A stretch of DNA of 64,000 nt, from the NCBI RefSeq assembly GCF_958979055.1, contig NC_084886.1:36414154-36478153 (forward strand). Direction: 5' to 3'. Of this stretch, positions 13,057 to 29,366 are shown one piece after another; within the stretch, counting starts at the first letter, position 1, and every line of letters begins with the position of its first letter. This stretch comes from Alnus glutinosa. Its lineage: Eukaryota; Streptophyta; Magnoliopsida; Fagales; Betulaceae. The notes under the pieces were generated by a model. That model saw only the letters and a program-made list of their open reading frames with translations. It was not told where the DNA came from and made no database searches. The position numbers and the translations under genes are program-made.

Positions 13057-13732
13057 CTTAAACACTTTCAAACATGGGTAAACCCAGAAATTCAGCAGTA
13101 ATAGAGAGTGGCATCAAACCGTTGTACATCAGTGGTAGTTTTTGAAGCACAGCATAATATGAACCCGGCCTTAAAAAAAAAAAAAACAAACAAACAAACA
13201 AAAACAGAAACAACCATAATATGATCATACTCTTAAATGTGTAGTAAGTTGGATTTGATTCCACAGAATTTCTTATGACTGAGAATGAACCCTGTAAACC
13301 AAGCAACAAGGAAAATAGGCCAAACGTGTCCATTCTAGACTGGCATGAACATACAATCAAAGTTACAATTATTGATGAAAACATTTTTTTTTTATATTTT
13401 TATGTCACTTATGGGGGTAAAGAAATAATTTCATCAGAATAACATCAGTAATGCAGCAGAACTGAAATTGAAGCGATAAAATAGTGTGACTTTCAACCCC
13501 ACCAAAATGGTCCTGCCACAAAAAGTAGAATGACCTGCCCCCTTCAAAAACCAATTTCAGAACATAATTACTTGATCTCTATTAAAACAAGAACATGAGA
13601 AAAAGTAAATGTCCTAAAGTGAAACATGCATGGATAAAAAGTTAGAATTTGCTATCAATATCAGAACTCCTCAATATCTTAATCTGCCTATAATGTTTAG
13701 CAGGAATTCAGAGTGCTTACCTAAACGAAATT
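13057..13732 (-). other. Region downstream of the HAD hydrolase gene
   Basis: Presumably the 3' UTR plus flanking DNA, with no coding signal. A poly-A/CAAA-repeat tract at 13171-13205 looks like a retroposon tail. Confidence 0.4.
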
Positions 13733-16700
13733 TTACCATGTAAACGCAGGTAACACATATGAGGGATAAGCATCATATTTAGATGCAAGAACTTGCACAG
13801 AAGATAAATCTGCAGCTTCTCCAAATTTACCAACTCCAAGTTCTGTTGCATGGATTCCACCAGTAGTAAAAACTGATTGGATTCCAGCTTCATTTGCACC
13901 CTTGATGTCATGGTGGAGAGAATCACCGACAGCAATAGAATCAGAGGAATCCACACCAGCCATTTCCATAGCTGCTTTGTAGATTATCTGATACAATTGT
14001 CAAAAGGTATAATATTAGAGTCAGGGGAGCATGCAAAAAGGATGTGTGTATGTAACAGAAGAAAATACAATGTCGAACACTAGGATAATAGGGAACAACA
14101 CTTTAATCAAGAGAGAAACACAAAACATAAATCATATCCCACCTTTCAGAATTTACAACTCCTATATCAAAGTTTAAATATCACAAAAGCATGCAATCAC
14201 AAAAAACCAATTGATAACATCATGTGGGACTATTAGAACAAAATAGAACAGACAGCAAGATCAAGTTAAACCTTGATTAAATATCACCTCTCAAAACTGA
14301 TTGGTTGTTGCCATCCATGTGGCCAACAGTTAATCGTAGCGATAAATTAAGGGCAAAAGAAGTTTCAGGGAATTATTTCACATGTGCTAGGTAAGAATCT
14401 GTGAAATAAGATGGAAACCACCTCAAACCAAAGTTTGCGTGAGAAGTTTAAAGAAACAATTAGCAATGACTGAAAATACGATGTGAGGAAAATTCAGATA
14501 TGCTTTCATGCTATTTACAATCTCGACTGTTGTATTGGCTTCGAAGTTATGAGATAGAAATAGCTGATTGTTTGTAATAAGCATTGCAATTTATTAATTA
14601 ATCTATACAAGTCAAATGTGCATTACAATTTTTTGCTACAACAACATCTAAGAACAATATGCTCTAACTTGAAACTTGAAATTTCTGGAGTAAGGAAATT
14701 TTCTTGTTTAATCATTTGTACGGGCATTCTGGCTTACATAACTGTGAATGCCTGGAGAGCACATGAAAATGCAATGTGTATCGTGAATGATGGTGACAAT
14801 GATGAAGATTAAGACAAGAACAATGTGACTCCATCACCTTATCAGGCTTGCCCATCCATTTCACTTCACCCCCAAGCTTCTCATATTTGGCTGCCAGAGC
14901 ACCTAATGACATTAAATTATTTTCGTCATCAAAACGTAAAGCCAAAAAACTCCGAAAACTAGAGGAAATTACAGAGATGCAATTTTATGTGCAACTGACT
15001 AGCATTTTAAAGAAGTTAGTAACAAAACCATGCAATCCAAGTTGACTTCTAAACAGTAATTAGATACAATTCACAAAGGGTTAAACTGCTTATGGGGATT
15101 CTAAGGAGCACTAACAGCATCAAGGATGTCTCCAGGAGCATCATAGATTATTGAGAGGCATGAGACGCATCACCTGCAATAGTCTACAAATATCGTGGGA
15201 TTTGAGATTTTTACAATTCAGATATCTCAAAGATGAGATGACTTAGTGATTTTGATGTGCACAAACTAAGGATGTTACGATTGATAAAACTAATAAAGAG
15301 CTTCATGCAACATTAAAATTTAAAAAACGATTTATGAACTTGGAACTCTGAAGTTCTTACTTTTGAAACCAAACAAGAAAATTTCTATGCCCTTTCTGCC
15401 TCCAGAATGCAGTTACAAAAACAATAAAAATAAAAACCCTTTCTGCCTCCTGAATGCAGTTAAAGAGAGGCCAGGGAATATGGATAGAGTGACAGTGTAG
15501 TTCCAAATAGCAATATGACTGGCACATAAAACATAATGACAAAAAAGAAATAAACAAATCTTTTGTGCATATTATCAGGCAACCAAACCGGAAATTACAA
15601 ATTCAGAAGCTTGAGAACAACAGAGTGAGAAAATTTATTTCATTGAACAAAATAAAGAGTACTCTAGAAACCAAGGAATTATCTATGTGGACATTAAAAA
15701 AGAAAGCTTACAATCAAGCTTGGTCTATTTATATCTGTAAAAGAAACTAAATTAACTTATTTGAAAACAAGTTTAGAAGGCAACAAAGAACATAAAGTCG
15801 CAATAAATAAATTGTGAACACATGCTAAGACTATAGACTCAGAATTTCACATGCCAAAATAGAGAACTACTACTTATGGAGCTCTCCATATAGTGAGACT
15901 TCCTCCACATATCCATGACATTTAGTAAGTTTCGAGCATATTGTAGACTACATTGTACTGATGCTTCAACCTGCCACCTCTATTACATAACTTTGAAAAA
16001 AATGAGAGACCATCCACCAAGAAGAATTTTTCTGCTCTCAATGAGACAGCAACCCACAATAAATTCAGAGGGCATCATCTTAAGTCTAACACATTGATTT
16101 TTTTTTTTTTTTTTTAAAAAAAATGATTTTAACCTAAGACTTACTCCAACCCTAGCCCAGCCTTTACTGTCCCAAGGCCAAGTAAGAACTTGAATTATAT
16201 ATCCCACTGTCTTTATGATGTATTTTATCATAATTTTGTAGATGCTGTGCTTAAAAGAATTAAAAGACTAAATTAAACATTTTTACCAGGCATTACACGC
16301 AAAGCCCTTGCCTCAACAGTCACGTAATCAGGATTTGCTACCACCATTGGAATTCTTTTGGTAGCACAGTGCTCTAATACTTTCTCAAGGTCCTCAAGTT
16401 TCGTGGGAACTGCAGCACCAGAAGGATGCCCCAAGGCTTCAGTTCCATGGGCCAAAATAAACTCAGCTTCCTCAACATTCTCTACAACTTGTAAGCCTAG
16501 ACCCTACAACAAGAAGTTGTAAACCAGATCATTTTACAAAATATTCCACGGCTATAATGAACAATTTACATTCCTCCCTCCATCCCATATTGTTAGTCCC
16601 GTATTCCTTGTCGAATGTCCCAAAATGTTTGTCAAGTAGCCAAAAACAGTACTATATTTTCTAGTTTTCTGATATTAACCTCGCTTGAGATAAAAACCAT

Positions 16701-19263
16701 ATAGAAATGAAAATTGATGGCTAATTTAGGAAATTAGTGATTTTATCTTGCATGTGAGAGCATTAAATGCTTTGTCAAAAAAAGTCAGAATTACAAAGAC
16801 GAACCATGAAATTGGGACACAGGGATTGTTATTTATTTAGTACAATGATCCTTCAGATAAATCAATTTCCTGGGTTCTGTTTGTCTCCCAAATGAAACCC
16901 ATCACAAAATTTTATTTTAGTGTAATTATAAAATAAGAAGACAATAATCGTAGGATCCTATGAAGATGAGTGTTATCTAATTCCATAAATTCTACTGAAT
17001 GCCTCCATTTGGTGACACGCTGTCAGTGGATCAGACAAGAGAGTATTCATCGTAACCAGGCTGCTACATTCAGCTTTCACCAGCAGGAATCTAGTGATAC
17101 TTTAGTTTCTCAAAGTGCATAGCACTGTAAAAGCATGTTTCCCCTTTAAAATTGGTGATGTGGGACTAGAGAGTTTCAACAGCCTTGACAAAAGCAGGAT
17201 GCTTTACATCTTGGTTATGTTTAGAGAGAGAGAGAGGAAGTACCAAAATACTCCAAAAATGGTAGGGTTTCAATAAAGGAAAAGGATAGAAGAAAAATGA
17301 TCACCATAATACTTGCACTTTTACCATACCTCGAGTGATATAGCACCCCGGTCACTCCAAGTCATATGGATGCAAGATCTTCCAAGTGCTGCAAACCAAG
17401 CATCATCTTTCCTATTTAAAGCACATCCACAAAGAGATAAGCAGAACCACTCTAGTATAATAGAGTTTTTGGAAAAAGCACAATTTGCAACACGGTTAGT
17501 CACTATATAATGTGGATATGTACACCAAATGTACCTAGAAAATCAAAATCATAGATCACTTCACCTTCATGCATTATTAAATAAGTTATGGGAAAGACTA
17601 GTACAAAAAATATAAAGGAAGAAGTTAATGCATTAGCAGCTAGAGATAGGATCTATTGCAGATGAATTGAGAACAAGTTTCCTAAGATGATTTGACCGTG
17701 GACCAAAAAGACCTTAAAAATTCATGAATAGAATAAGGAGTTGTTTGATTCAAGTTGAAGATATTGCAAGAAAATAGGAAGACGATATAGAGGATTTAGG
17801 CAATGAGGAAAAAAAAAATAAAAATAAAAAACATAATGGCATCTGATTTAACAAAGGACATGGCCCTGGATTTAGCTGACAATCAAAGGATTCATGCATA
17901 AAAACCCAAGAACTAGGGTTATATGGTTATATTGAGTCAAATTGTCTTTCACTTCCATAAACAGAGATTTCAGAATCATAATTTATATATGAAGCAATAT
18001 TTGCTAATCATGCTACTGCAGTAACTCCAATTAGAGCAGCATATCATGTAATGCAAATAAATCTGACTCAAGGGCAAAATATTAAAAGAAATTCTGTCTC
18101 ATATAGATCTAATAAAGCATATTCTGGCCAGCATCAATATTTTCATCTCCAGTTGTCAACAGCTTCATTTATTAAAAAAAAAAAAAATTGATTGCTCCAA
18201 CAGAAGTCACATGGAATTTCAAAAATGTTTGATGCAATACCACTGCCCTGCATCAACCAAGCTCCTAGGCAATTGGTAGGATTGCCTTGATGGCTAAAAT
18301 AGACATTACAAGAACTTTGACACAAGTATGATGTTTAGCCTTGTTAAAAAAAGAATCATGTCCTCATATTAACTGGTCAGGCCTCCAGTTGATATACATT
18401 AGCATAACATGCCAAAAGAATTAAGAAACAACAGTATCTGCCCTGTACAATTGAATACAACAAATGGATCAGAATGTAAGGAGAAGTTAAAAATCCATAT
18501 ATAAAATGAACTTCAAACCAAAGCATAAAGTAAATAAGTCAATCAACACGGTAAGGATGCATAACAATCCATTGTGTATTGTGATATTATAAGTTTCAGT
18601 GTTCAGAACTCAGAAGGACTACACGTACCATATTGGATCAGAAACAAATAGAAATTAATGTAGTATATCTATATTACTTGAGAAAAGGCAACGTGTGAAA
18701 GGTACTAACGTTTCCATCATGAAAAAGGGCAAGTATATTGAATGGCAATCTTAAATGTAAACCTTTGCAAGTATTGATGTGTCAATTCTCCACTAGTAAT
18801 GGCTCCTACAAAAAGAGAGGTATCAAATCCAAGGCTCTTCATCTTGTCAATGGTGGTTGACGCACGTCTTGAGGAATTACTTATTATCACCATCTTGCTA
18901 CCGGTCCTTGCTAGCTTTTCTACTATAATAAAACAATGAAATTATTGCCTGCTTTCTTGCGATTAAACAAGAAGGAAATTATACACCCATTAACATTATC
19001 AAATCCCCAAACCGAGATTACAACATCATGGTAAATACCAGACACTAGCAGGTGAAAAAAAAAACATACATGTCAAAATTGCTCCCGGATAAGGTTGTTT
19101 GCCATCATGAAGGACTCCAAATTGATCTAAAAACCATGCCTGCAAACAAGTCACAAAACTGCTAGTAACTGATATTTCTTCATAGAACATGAACATGAAC
19201 ATGTACATATGTACATACGAAGAAGTATACATAGAGATACATGTATTAACCAATGCATATGTG

Positions 19264-19294
<31 letters not shown>

Positions 19295-19657
19295 TTTTGC
19301 ATGCATATATGTAATACCAACATGAATGAATATTGCTAGTCTGGATAGCTTCAACTGGCCTTTATTTCAACGTTTAGCCACCAAGGAAGAATCACAACAA
19401 ACGGTAAAGATGATCATGAATCATGATAATAAAGCATATTCAACAAATGAATACCTCAAAATTCACAAATATATTATAAACTCATCAAATGGGGTACCTC
19501 CCATAACTTAACTTTTAACTGTTTCCATAAAAAGTTAACCCTTCAGCAGAATAACCCGACAAAGTAACGAAATTCAATAACCCGATGAAGAAACAAAATT
19601 CACACTCAAAGGCTCTGTTTTGCTGGAAAACAATTCCATGGGAACTTTTCACCCATG

Positions 19658-19688
<31 letters not shown>

Positions 19689-19807
19689 GGCCTAAAAATA
19701 ATAAAATGGGGTACCTTGAAATGACGGGTTTCGGCGAGTTGTTGAAGTCCATTCAAACTCTGAAAGAGCTGAACCTCTTTGGATGGAACAGAGCATTTGG
19801 GCATCAT
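13733..19807 (-). CDS. HAD superfamily subfamily IIA hydrolase (TIGR01459-like)
   Basis: Seven exons in transcript order: 19807-19715, 19139-19070, 18922-18763, 17411-17330, 16503-16287, 14902-14838 and 13987-13733 (942 nt, 313 aa). All have GT-AG junctions and keep frame. HAD motif I is LDQFGVLHDG (nucleophile D36), motif II SNSSRRAS (69-76), motif III lysine in GKPDK (225-229), and motif IV GDSLHHDIKGA (D251, D256). The cap domain lies between motifs II and III, as in NagD-like IIA enzymes. The protein ends SYVLPAFTW. Position +2 after the nucleophile is Phe rather than Asp, which is unusual for a phosphatase. I believe this matches the plant family of Arabidopsis At5g10460, whose substrate is unknown to me. 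No transit peptide is obvious. Introns are long (up to 1.38 kb) and AT-rich, without recognised elements. Confidence 0.93.
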
Positions 19808-20185
19808 TCTTCTTCTTCTTCTTCTTCTTTGGCTATGATTATTTTTTGTTAATCTCCTTTTTGAGTCTTATTTAACCTGTCACTACGTCTAACTTTCTAT
19901 GCAGAAACGGTAAGTGGGTCGATTCAAATGGGCTACCCGCTGCCGCTGTAGCAAAATATCCATTTTACTTTTATTTTTCTGAGCTATGCCCGTGGAATTT
20001 AACGTTTCCTTTTCTGGTATGCTTTTTCAATTTTAACAATTTTTTATATTTTTTCAGTTTTTATAAAAATTAAGTTAATTCCTTGAGTGAAAAAAAAATA
20101 ACAAAATTATTTGTTTTGCATATATTTTTAAACAAGCAATTTTATATACCATATTTTTATGTCACAACTATCCAACAATATTTAT

Positions 20186-21233
20186 TAGGGGCGTACATAC
20201 GGGCAAATATTAACCGACCGCATCCGCTATCCTCTATCCACTGACATGTGATAGCTATTTTAGGTTATGTAGATGTGGAGAATAACCGCATTTGCATACC
20301 ATTTATATCTTCTTCTTTTTTTTGATAGAAATTTTTTACAAACCGATTTGCATGAAATTTTTTACAATCTACATATAAAAATGACATGTGTCCTTTAAGC
20401 ATATAAGAAACACATATTTTTAAATTAATGCTATTAAAAAAACATGTGAGAAGTACATGCTACTAAAACAATATATGTTTCTCCCTTCAAAAAAAAAAAT
20501 AATATGTATTTTCACATGTCAAGATACATATGTCAATCTTATTGTGGGTTATAGAAAATTTCCTACGAATCGATTTGTAGGAAATTTCTGTCCTATATTT
20601 TTTACTTATGAATGTGTAATATTTAGACAATTTATGTTTTTTATGTTATGAAGTTGTAATATTAATTTTTTTTTTTTATGTTGGATTTTTAATTTATGTT
20701 TCTTTTATGGTTGTTGGCTTGATTGTTATACTCATTAAATCATGGATAAAAAAAAAATATGAGTGTTTCTTGTTAGCATTGATTACCTTAATATTTTGAA
20801 ATCATATCCATCATTCTCTTTTTTTTCTCGGTTCTATATATTTTTGGTGTTTCATTATATTTCAAAACAAGCTTAAAAGACTAAAAATCAATTAAAATTA
20901 TTTTTAAAAGTGTTTAAAATAGGCCCATTACCTATTTGCAGATAGCGGATGATAACCACACTCAATAACCGCAAGAGATGTGTTATTTGCACAACTCTTA
21001 CACAACAATTGCACAATAATGCCAACATGTCCAGAATTTGTTTTAAAAAATAAAATAAAAATAGCATTGTTGTGCAAAATTGTTGTGCAGCTAACATATC
21101 TCTAACCGCAATAACCACGAATGTAGGTAGTAAAAAATTATGTAGATGTAATATCTAAAAGTGATATCTGCATTTTACGAATGCGGGTGCGGATATTACA
21201 AATAACCGCGCGAATATCCACTTGTACACCCTA
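20186..21233. mobile_element. Degenerate hAT-like non-autonomous element
   Basis: The left end TAGGGGCGTACATACGGGC and the right end (complement TAGGGTGTACAAGTGG) are imperfect inverted repeats. Both are followed by clusters of CCGC, ATCCGC and TAACCG words. The TAGGG termini fit hAT elements, but no clean 8-bp duplication remains. There is no transposase. A smaller MITE (20975-21102) is nested inside. Confidence 0.5.
20975..21102. mobile_element. Mutator-type MITE with 9-bp target duplication (128 bp)
   Basis: taaccgcaa occurs at 20966-20974 and 21103-21111. The element begins GAGATGTGTTATTTGCACAA and its inverted end reads GAGATATGTTAGCTGCACAA. A 9-bp duplication and long terminal inverted repeats starting with G are Mutator-like features. 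It is nested in a hAT-like element, whose sequence supplied the target. Confidence 0.85.
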
Positions 21234-21482
21234 ATTATTCTCTAAGCATTAAGCAGTCTCAACAAGCCATTTGATTTTAAAAAATATAAAAATTAATTAA
21301 AAAATAAAAAAAATAAAAAAATAAAAAGAAAAGAAAAAAGAAGAAGAAAGAAAGATTGATCCAAGAATTGGTTGGAACTACCACATCAACACTGTGAAAT
21401 ACTTGTGGAATAAAATTATAATATCCAACATTACTCATTTTTATAGAAGTTAAATTAATTTATTGAAAATAAAATTTGGTTT

Positions 21483-21665
21483 GAAAAATGATCCCTACAC
21501 TCATTTCTCACAACAGCCCCACAACAAGCTGATGTGGCTGGTAATATTTTATTATTTTTTTACAAAAAAAAAACAAAACAAAACAAAAAAAAATAATAAA
21601 ATATTATCAGCCACGTTAGCTTGTTGTGGGGCTGTTGTAAGAAATGAGTGTAGGGATCATTTCTC
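21483..21665. mobile_element. Mutator-type MITE with 9-bp target duplication (183 bp)
   Basis: atttggttt flanks both ends (21474-21482 and 21666-21674). Terminal inverted repeats run about 60-70 bp: GAAAAATGATCCCTACACTC at the left and GAGAAATGATCCCTACACTC inverted at the right. They surround an AT-rich centre, so almost the whole element is a hairpin. Confidence 0.9.
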
Positions 21666-21674
21666 ATTTGGTTT

Positions 21675-22538
21675 TACCTCCAGGTGTATATACGGGTGGT
21701 TACTAACCGCCTAATAACGGTTAACCGATAATAACTGCTAACTGCATAACCGCTTGTGTAGGCGGTTAGAAAAAACCTCTAACCACCTATGGCGGGACGA
21801 TTAGCGGTTTTAAGGGTAACTCACAATAATAATAGACTTTAAATGAGGAAAAAATAAGGGAAATTTTTTTAGAACCCTTTGTACTTTTGTGATTTTTATG
21901 TTTTAAACTATAATTTTCAATTGGACAGAAATTTCCTATAAATCGGTTTATAAGAAATTACATACAATTCACATATAAGAGTGACATGTGTCTTTTAAAC
22001 ATGCGAGAAACACATTTTTTTTATTAATGCTATTAAAAAAGCATTTGAGAAGTACACGCTATTAAAAACATGTGTTTCTCACATGCAAATGGATACATGT
22101 CAATCTTGTATGTGAGCTGTATAATATTTTTTACAAACCGATTTATAAGAAATTTCTTTAATTTGGCCAATTTAAGACCTAATTTTAGGAAGACTCTTGT
22201 CAATTTTTTCCTCATTTCTTCCTTAAATAAATAACAAAAAATAATATAAAAATACTAATATGCCCTTCTTATTAATTAATTAATTTTTTTTTGAAAAAAA
22301 AAAAAGAAAGAAGAAAAAGGCAAACTATTGGGGTGGCTTACTATTTTTTTAATTTTTAATAGAAAGAGTATAAATAGTTTTTTTTTTACGTCATTTCTGT
22401 TATTCATTTGAGTAAAAAAAGGACAAATGTCTTAAATTTAAAAATTTTGTAAATCTGGGTATTAAATTTGACAAATTAAAAACTATGGTCTAAAAAAAAA
22501 AAACATGAGATTTTGAAATATATTCTCAAAAAATCGAG

Positions 22539-22578
<40 letters not shown>

Positions 22579-22798
22579 AGAAGATGAACGAAGGAAAGAA
22601 AAGCAATGAGATCAAATTGGCTGATCTCAAGAAAGCATCCACTGGGTCTGGGGCTCCTTCAATAATCCTTGGCCCTTGATCAAATACCAAACATTGGCTT
22701 GTAGCTACACACAAAAATATTTGTCGAAAATGAATGAAAATTCTGTTTGATACTTGTTCTTACATGCATCTTCTATGGAAAGACATGAACAAAAAAAA
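21675..22798. other. Intergenic DNA with repeat fragments
   Basis: About 21680-21835 is another block of CCGC and GGCGGTTA words related to the hAT-like repeat at 20186. The rest is AT-rich with no gene. An A run of about 40 bases lies at 22538-22577. Segments near 21925-22150 (the 'tttacaaaccgattt' wording) also occur inverted at 20325-20590, indicating another repeat family. Confidence 0.5.
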
Positions 22799-23424
22799 TC
22801 ATTCAGTTGGTCCGTCAATGGGCTTCCCTCTCTTTTTTAGCTCGGCTACGGATTGTTTCATAGCCTCCTTCCTCTTTTTGCTAGCCAAAACTTTTGCCAT
22901 GACACCACTCATATTGGGGTCCTTCTTCTCCCCGGCTGGAGGTGGCGGAGGCTTTCTGGCCGCCGCACTTGCGCTCCTATCACCAGCATTCAAGCCCAGC
23001 ATTGCACCAGCTAAGCCCAACGTCACAGCCCTAAAACACGAACCCACAAGACAACTTGTAAGCAATAGAAAACAGTAAATTTAATTATTTAATTAGCATT
23101 TTAACACAATTTCATCATAACAAATAAAACCCAATACATTAAATATTTAATTAAAATAAGAGGTGATGATGGATACCATAAACGGAATCACACAGCAGGT
23201 GTTCGATAAAAAGCCTCAACAAAGACAAACACTTAAACAGAACGTATACATTATACAAACCTGCGATGGACAAGTTTATAGTCTAGTTCTACTTCTCCAT
23301 CACCACCTTGATGGCAAGCCCACACTCTTTGAAACCCCAGAGATGGAAAATGAGTGGTCTTCTTTGTTAACCTTGTGGAGAAGGGTATTGCAGGAGCCGG
23401 TGCTGGGGTTAGAGAATGGGCCAT
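22799..23424 (-). CDS. Small plastid protein with twin-arginine thylakoid-lumen signal
   Basis: Two exons: 23424-23261 and 23030-22799 (396 nt, 131 aa), phase-2 intron with GT-AG ends. Residues 1-50 look like a chloroplast transit peptide (MAHSLTPAPAPAIPFSTRL, rich in S/T/P/R and low in acids). Next comes VHRR, then the hydrophobic AVTLGLAGAMLGL and ASAAA. This is the layout of a Tat-type lumenal targeting signal. The predicted mature part is only about 50 residues, very basic and proline-rich at its start, with MAKVLASKKRKEAMKQSVAE as the core. I do not recognise the family and assign no function. An in-frame ATG at 23541 would give 170 aa. The 23424 start is preferred because it begins a typical transit peptide. 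Confidence 0.8.
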
Positions 23425-23750
23425 GAATCTATGTCGTCGATTGAGGTTGTTTGAATTCAAAATTACTGACGATGTGGGAAAAACGCTCAAGCGGATAGAT
23501 AGTGTTGGTAGCTCAGGGTGTAAATGAGAACAGAAATCCATTGGCTGGTACCAGATAAGGTTCCATATTTGTGGACCCTTTTGTGGCTTATTTACTAGCT
23601 TTCATATCTTTCCTATGCCTCTTCTTTATCTATATCACCATCTTTTCTTTTCTTTTTCTTTTTTTCTTTTTTAATATACATATTTACTTAAGAACGACCA
23701 ACAAATTGACCATATAAAATACTGGGATATTTGTTTGCATACAAATGTTA

Positions 23751-24084
23751 GGCCATCTCTAGCCGCTAAAGTTAAAGTATCTATTCAAAAACTACAAATA
23801 TTTACTTTAGCTACTCCAACGGTTAAAAACATTCTAACAATACTCTTTATTCTACTCTTCATTTCCTTAAAATATTGTTTTTTAATCATTTTCTTTTATT
23901 TTCTTTTTATTTCTCTCTCACTATCTAGTCTCCATCTCCATCTCACTCTCCGGTCTCCCCAACCCCAACCGGCCAACCCCAACCCGTCGAGAGATAGACG
24001 CCATCCTCGCCCAGGAGGCGGAGCCCCTTCTGGAAGGCTCAAACCAAAACAACATCCTCACCGTGCGATCTAGAGAAGATGGAG

Positions 24085-24181
<97 letters not shown>

Positions 24182-24858
24182 CGGTGGGAGATCGAGAGAA
24201 ATCGGGAGAATACCCGAGCGACCCATGAGACCCAGAGGATGATCGGAGGTCCAATCGCCGGTGGATGGAACTAGGTGGACGCCGGCGAAGCTGGGGGCGG
24301 GATTCTGGTGGCCAGAGAAACGTGTGATGAGGGAGAGAAAACATCAATGGGTTGCGGTGATGATTTTGGTTGTTTTCGGTTGTTCTAAAATATGCGTTTC
24401 AATTGATTTCGGTTTGGGCAATGACGGAGATCTTGGTGTGGCGCTTGGTCGGGGACGAAGGGGCGGCACTGTGGAGTGACAGAGAGGGAGAGCACCGATT
24501 GATTGCATTGGATTCTCGTCAAGGCCGGAACGGAGGTCTCTGGCAGCCTATGATGGCGTTGAAGTGGGGGACTCAGGGGGAGACCAATAGAGATGAGAAG
24601 TGAGGGAGAGGGAAGTGGGTGAACGAAGAAGGAGAATGATGCGGGTGGAGGTGGAGTGACAGAGAGGGAGAGGGAGAGAAGGAAAATATTAATAAAAAAA
24701 TCATAAACAGATGAATAGTGAATAGCCAGTGTTGGCTTTTCATTATTCAATATTGAAGAGAAAAAGTCATAGTGGCTAATCTGTTGAACGGGAAAAAATG
24801 CTCAAAATAGTCAAATTTGACTATTTTGAAAGATTTAAAGCATCTGCTGGAGATGGCC
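23751..24858. mobile_element. PIF/Harbinger-like non-autonomous element (1.1 kb)
   Basis: GGCCATCTCTAGCC at the left end and GGCCATCTCCAGCA (inverted) at the right end are each flanked by TTA (23748-23750, 24859-24861). TTA duplication with GGCC-type terminal repeats fits Tourist/PIF-Harbinger. No transposase is seen. The interior is GC-rich and includes a (GA)n microsatellite. It lies about 330 bp upstream of the small plastid gene's start. Confidence 0.75.
24088..24178 (+). repeat. (GA)n microsatellite
   Basis: About 45 uninterrupted AG units inside the Harbinger-like element. Open frames encoding Ser-Leu or Arg-Glu repeats here are artefacts of the microsatellite. Confidence 0.95.
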
Positions 24859-24861
24859 TTA

Positions 24862-26078
24862 AGCAGATGAGATAAACCAGAGGGTATGTAAGAGATATAA
24901 TAGTATTATATCCCTTACAGGGTAAAATTCCTATCGAACCCCATACAACCCAAAAGATTTTTTTAGCTCGCCATAATGGGTTCTTTGTAAAATAAGGTGA
25001 GAGAATTAGAAGGGCGTACACGAATTTGAATCTGTTTAAGTTTGTAATTTCAAAATGTATGATTTAAAAATAGCGATTTTAAAATGTGATTTTAAAAAAC
25101 GAAGTTAAGCATTTGGCAAAATCTCAATTTGACATTTAAAATCACAGTTTTCATTTGAAAATGCACATTGCCTTAGTTACAACTACTCCTCAACAGAGGA
25201 ATGATTATTTGGGACACCCCCTACTATAGCCTAGCGTAAGTCATGAGCACAACTCTAATAAGAAGGCGACGCATGCCTAAACATGCCTACATGTAGATGA
25301 CTTGTCATTTCTAATTGACTTAAACCTTTTGAAGCGGCATTATGCCTGGTGTCAGTATCTTATTGGTTTCGATATCGAGTCACGTCAACAAATTGAAAAT
25401 CAAAAAAGAAAACGTTTGAAGCAATTTGTTATAGGGCCTATTTGATATTTTTCCTTTCTATTTTATGTACTCTCCCCCCTTTCCCTGCAAAGGCTTGAGA
25501 AAAAAGAGACCCGGTTATTTAGATCTAGTAGCTAGAAGAAACATCACTGAAGTGAGAACCAATCAATTCAAGACACGAGTCACATTAATCATTCTAAATT
25601 GTAAAGTTCCCACAAAAATACCTAGTATTGTACATGAAAATCATGGTCTTTCGAACAAGGCAAACAAAGATGGTGCCTAATTTCTATAACTAACTCCGAA
25701 ATTCCTCTACCATCACAGAAAAGACCTTTTTATGATAACTAGAAAAAATTACCAATCCAAATTTAAATTCCTCTTCCCTGAGGCAGAATTCACCAACACT
25801 GAAACAAGAAATGAACGGTACAGAGACTAGTTGGGGAGTGCTCAGTAGTCTACAATACTTTTAGTAACATGACAAAAGCCAAAACTTTGATATAACTCGA
25901 ATCAAATTAAATATCCATATAATCTAATTACCATCTAGAAGATGCAAAAACAATCCAAACTTCAAAAATGCCCAAAAATAAACAAGGAAGTTCCAAAGCA
26001 TAAGTTCGTCCCCAATTAAACTGGGAAAACACAGCTTCAATTACGGAAGAACAGGACTTTGTCTCCCCCATACTACTT
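24862..26078. other. Intergenic DNA between Harbinger-like element and RPL5
   Basis: No gene recognised. About 25025-25175 has the words 'gcgattttaaaatgtgatttt' and 'ttaagcatttggcaaaatctc', which look like one end of another MITE family. The last few hundred bases are probably the RPL5 3' flank. Confidence 0.4.

Positions 26079-29366
<3,288 letters not shown>

Noticed and set aside
15340-15470. Short direct repeat 'ccctttctgcctcc(a/t)gaatgcagtta' in a HAD gene intron
   Set aside because: Local 25-bp duplication without poly-A or inverted ends, so no element is supported.
23425-23541. Upstream in-frame ATG extending the small plastid protein to 170 aa
   Set aside because: The extra 39 residues do not look like a transit peptide start, while the downstream ATG does. 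Transcript data could reverse this.
24039-24347. Open frames of about 100 codons encoding long Ser-Leu or Arg-Glu repeats
   Set aside because: They are produced by the (GA)n microsatellite and have no non-repetitive domain.
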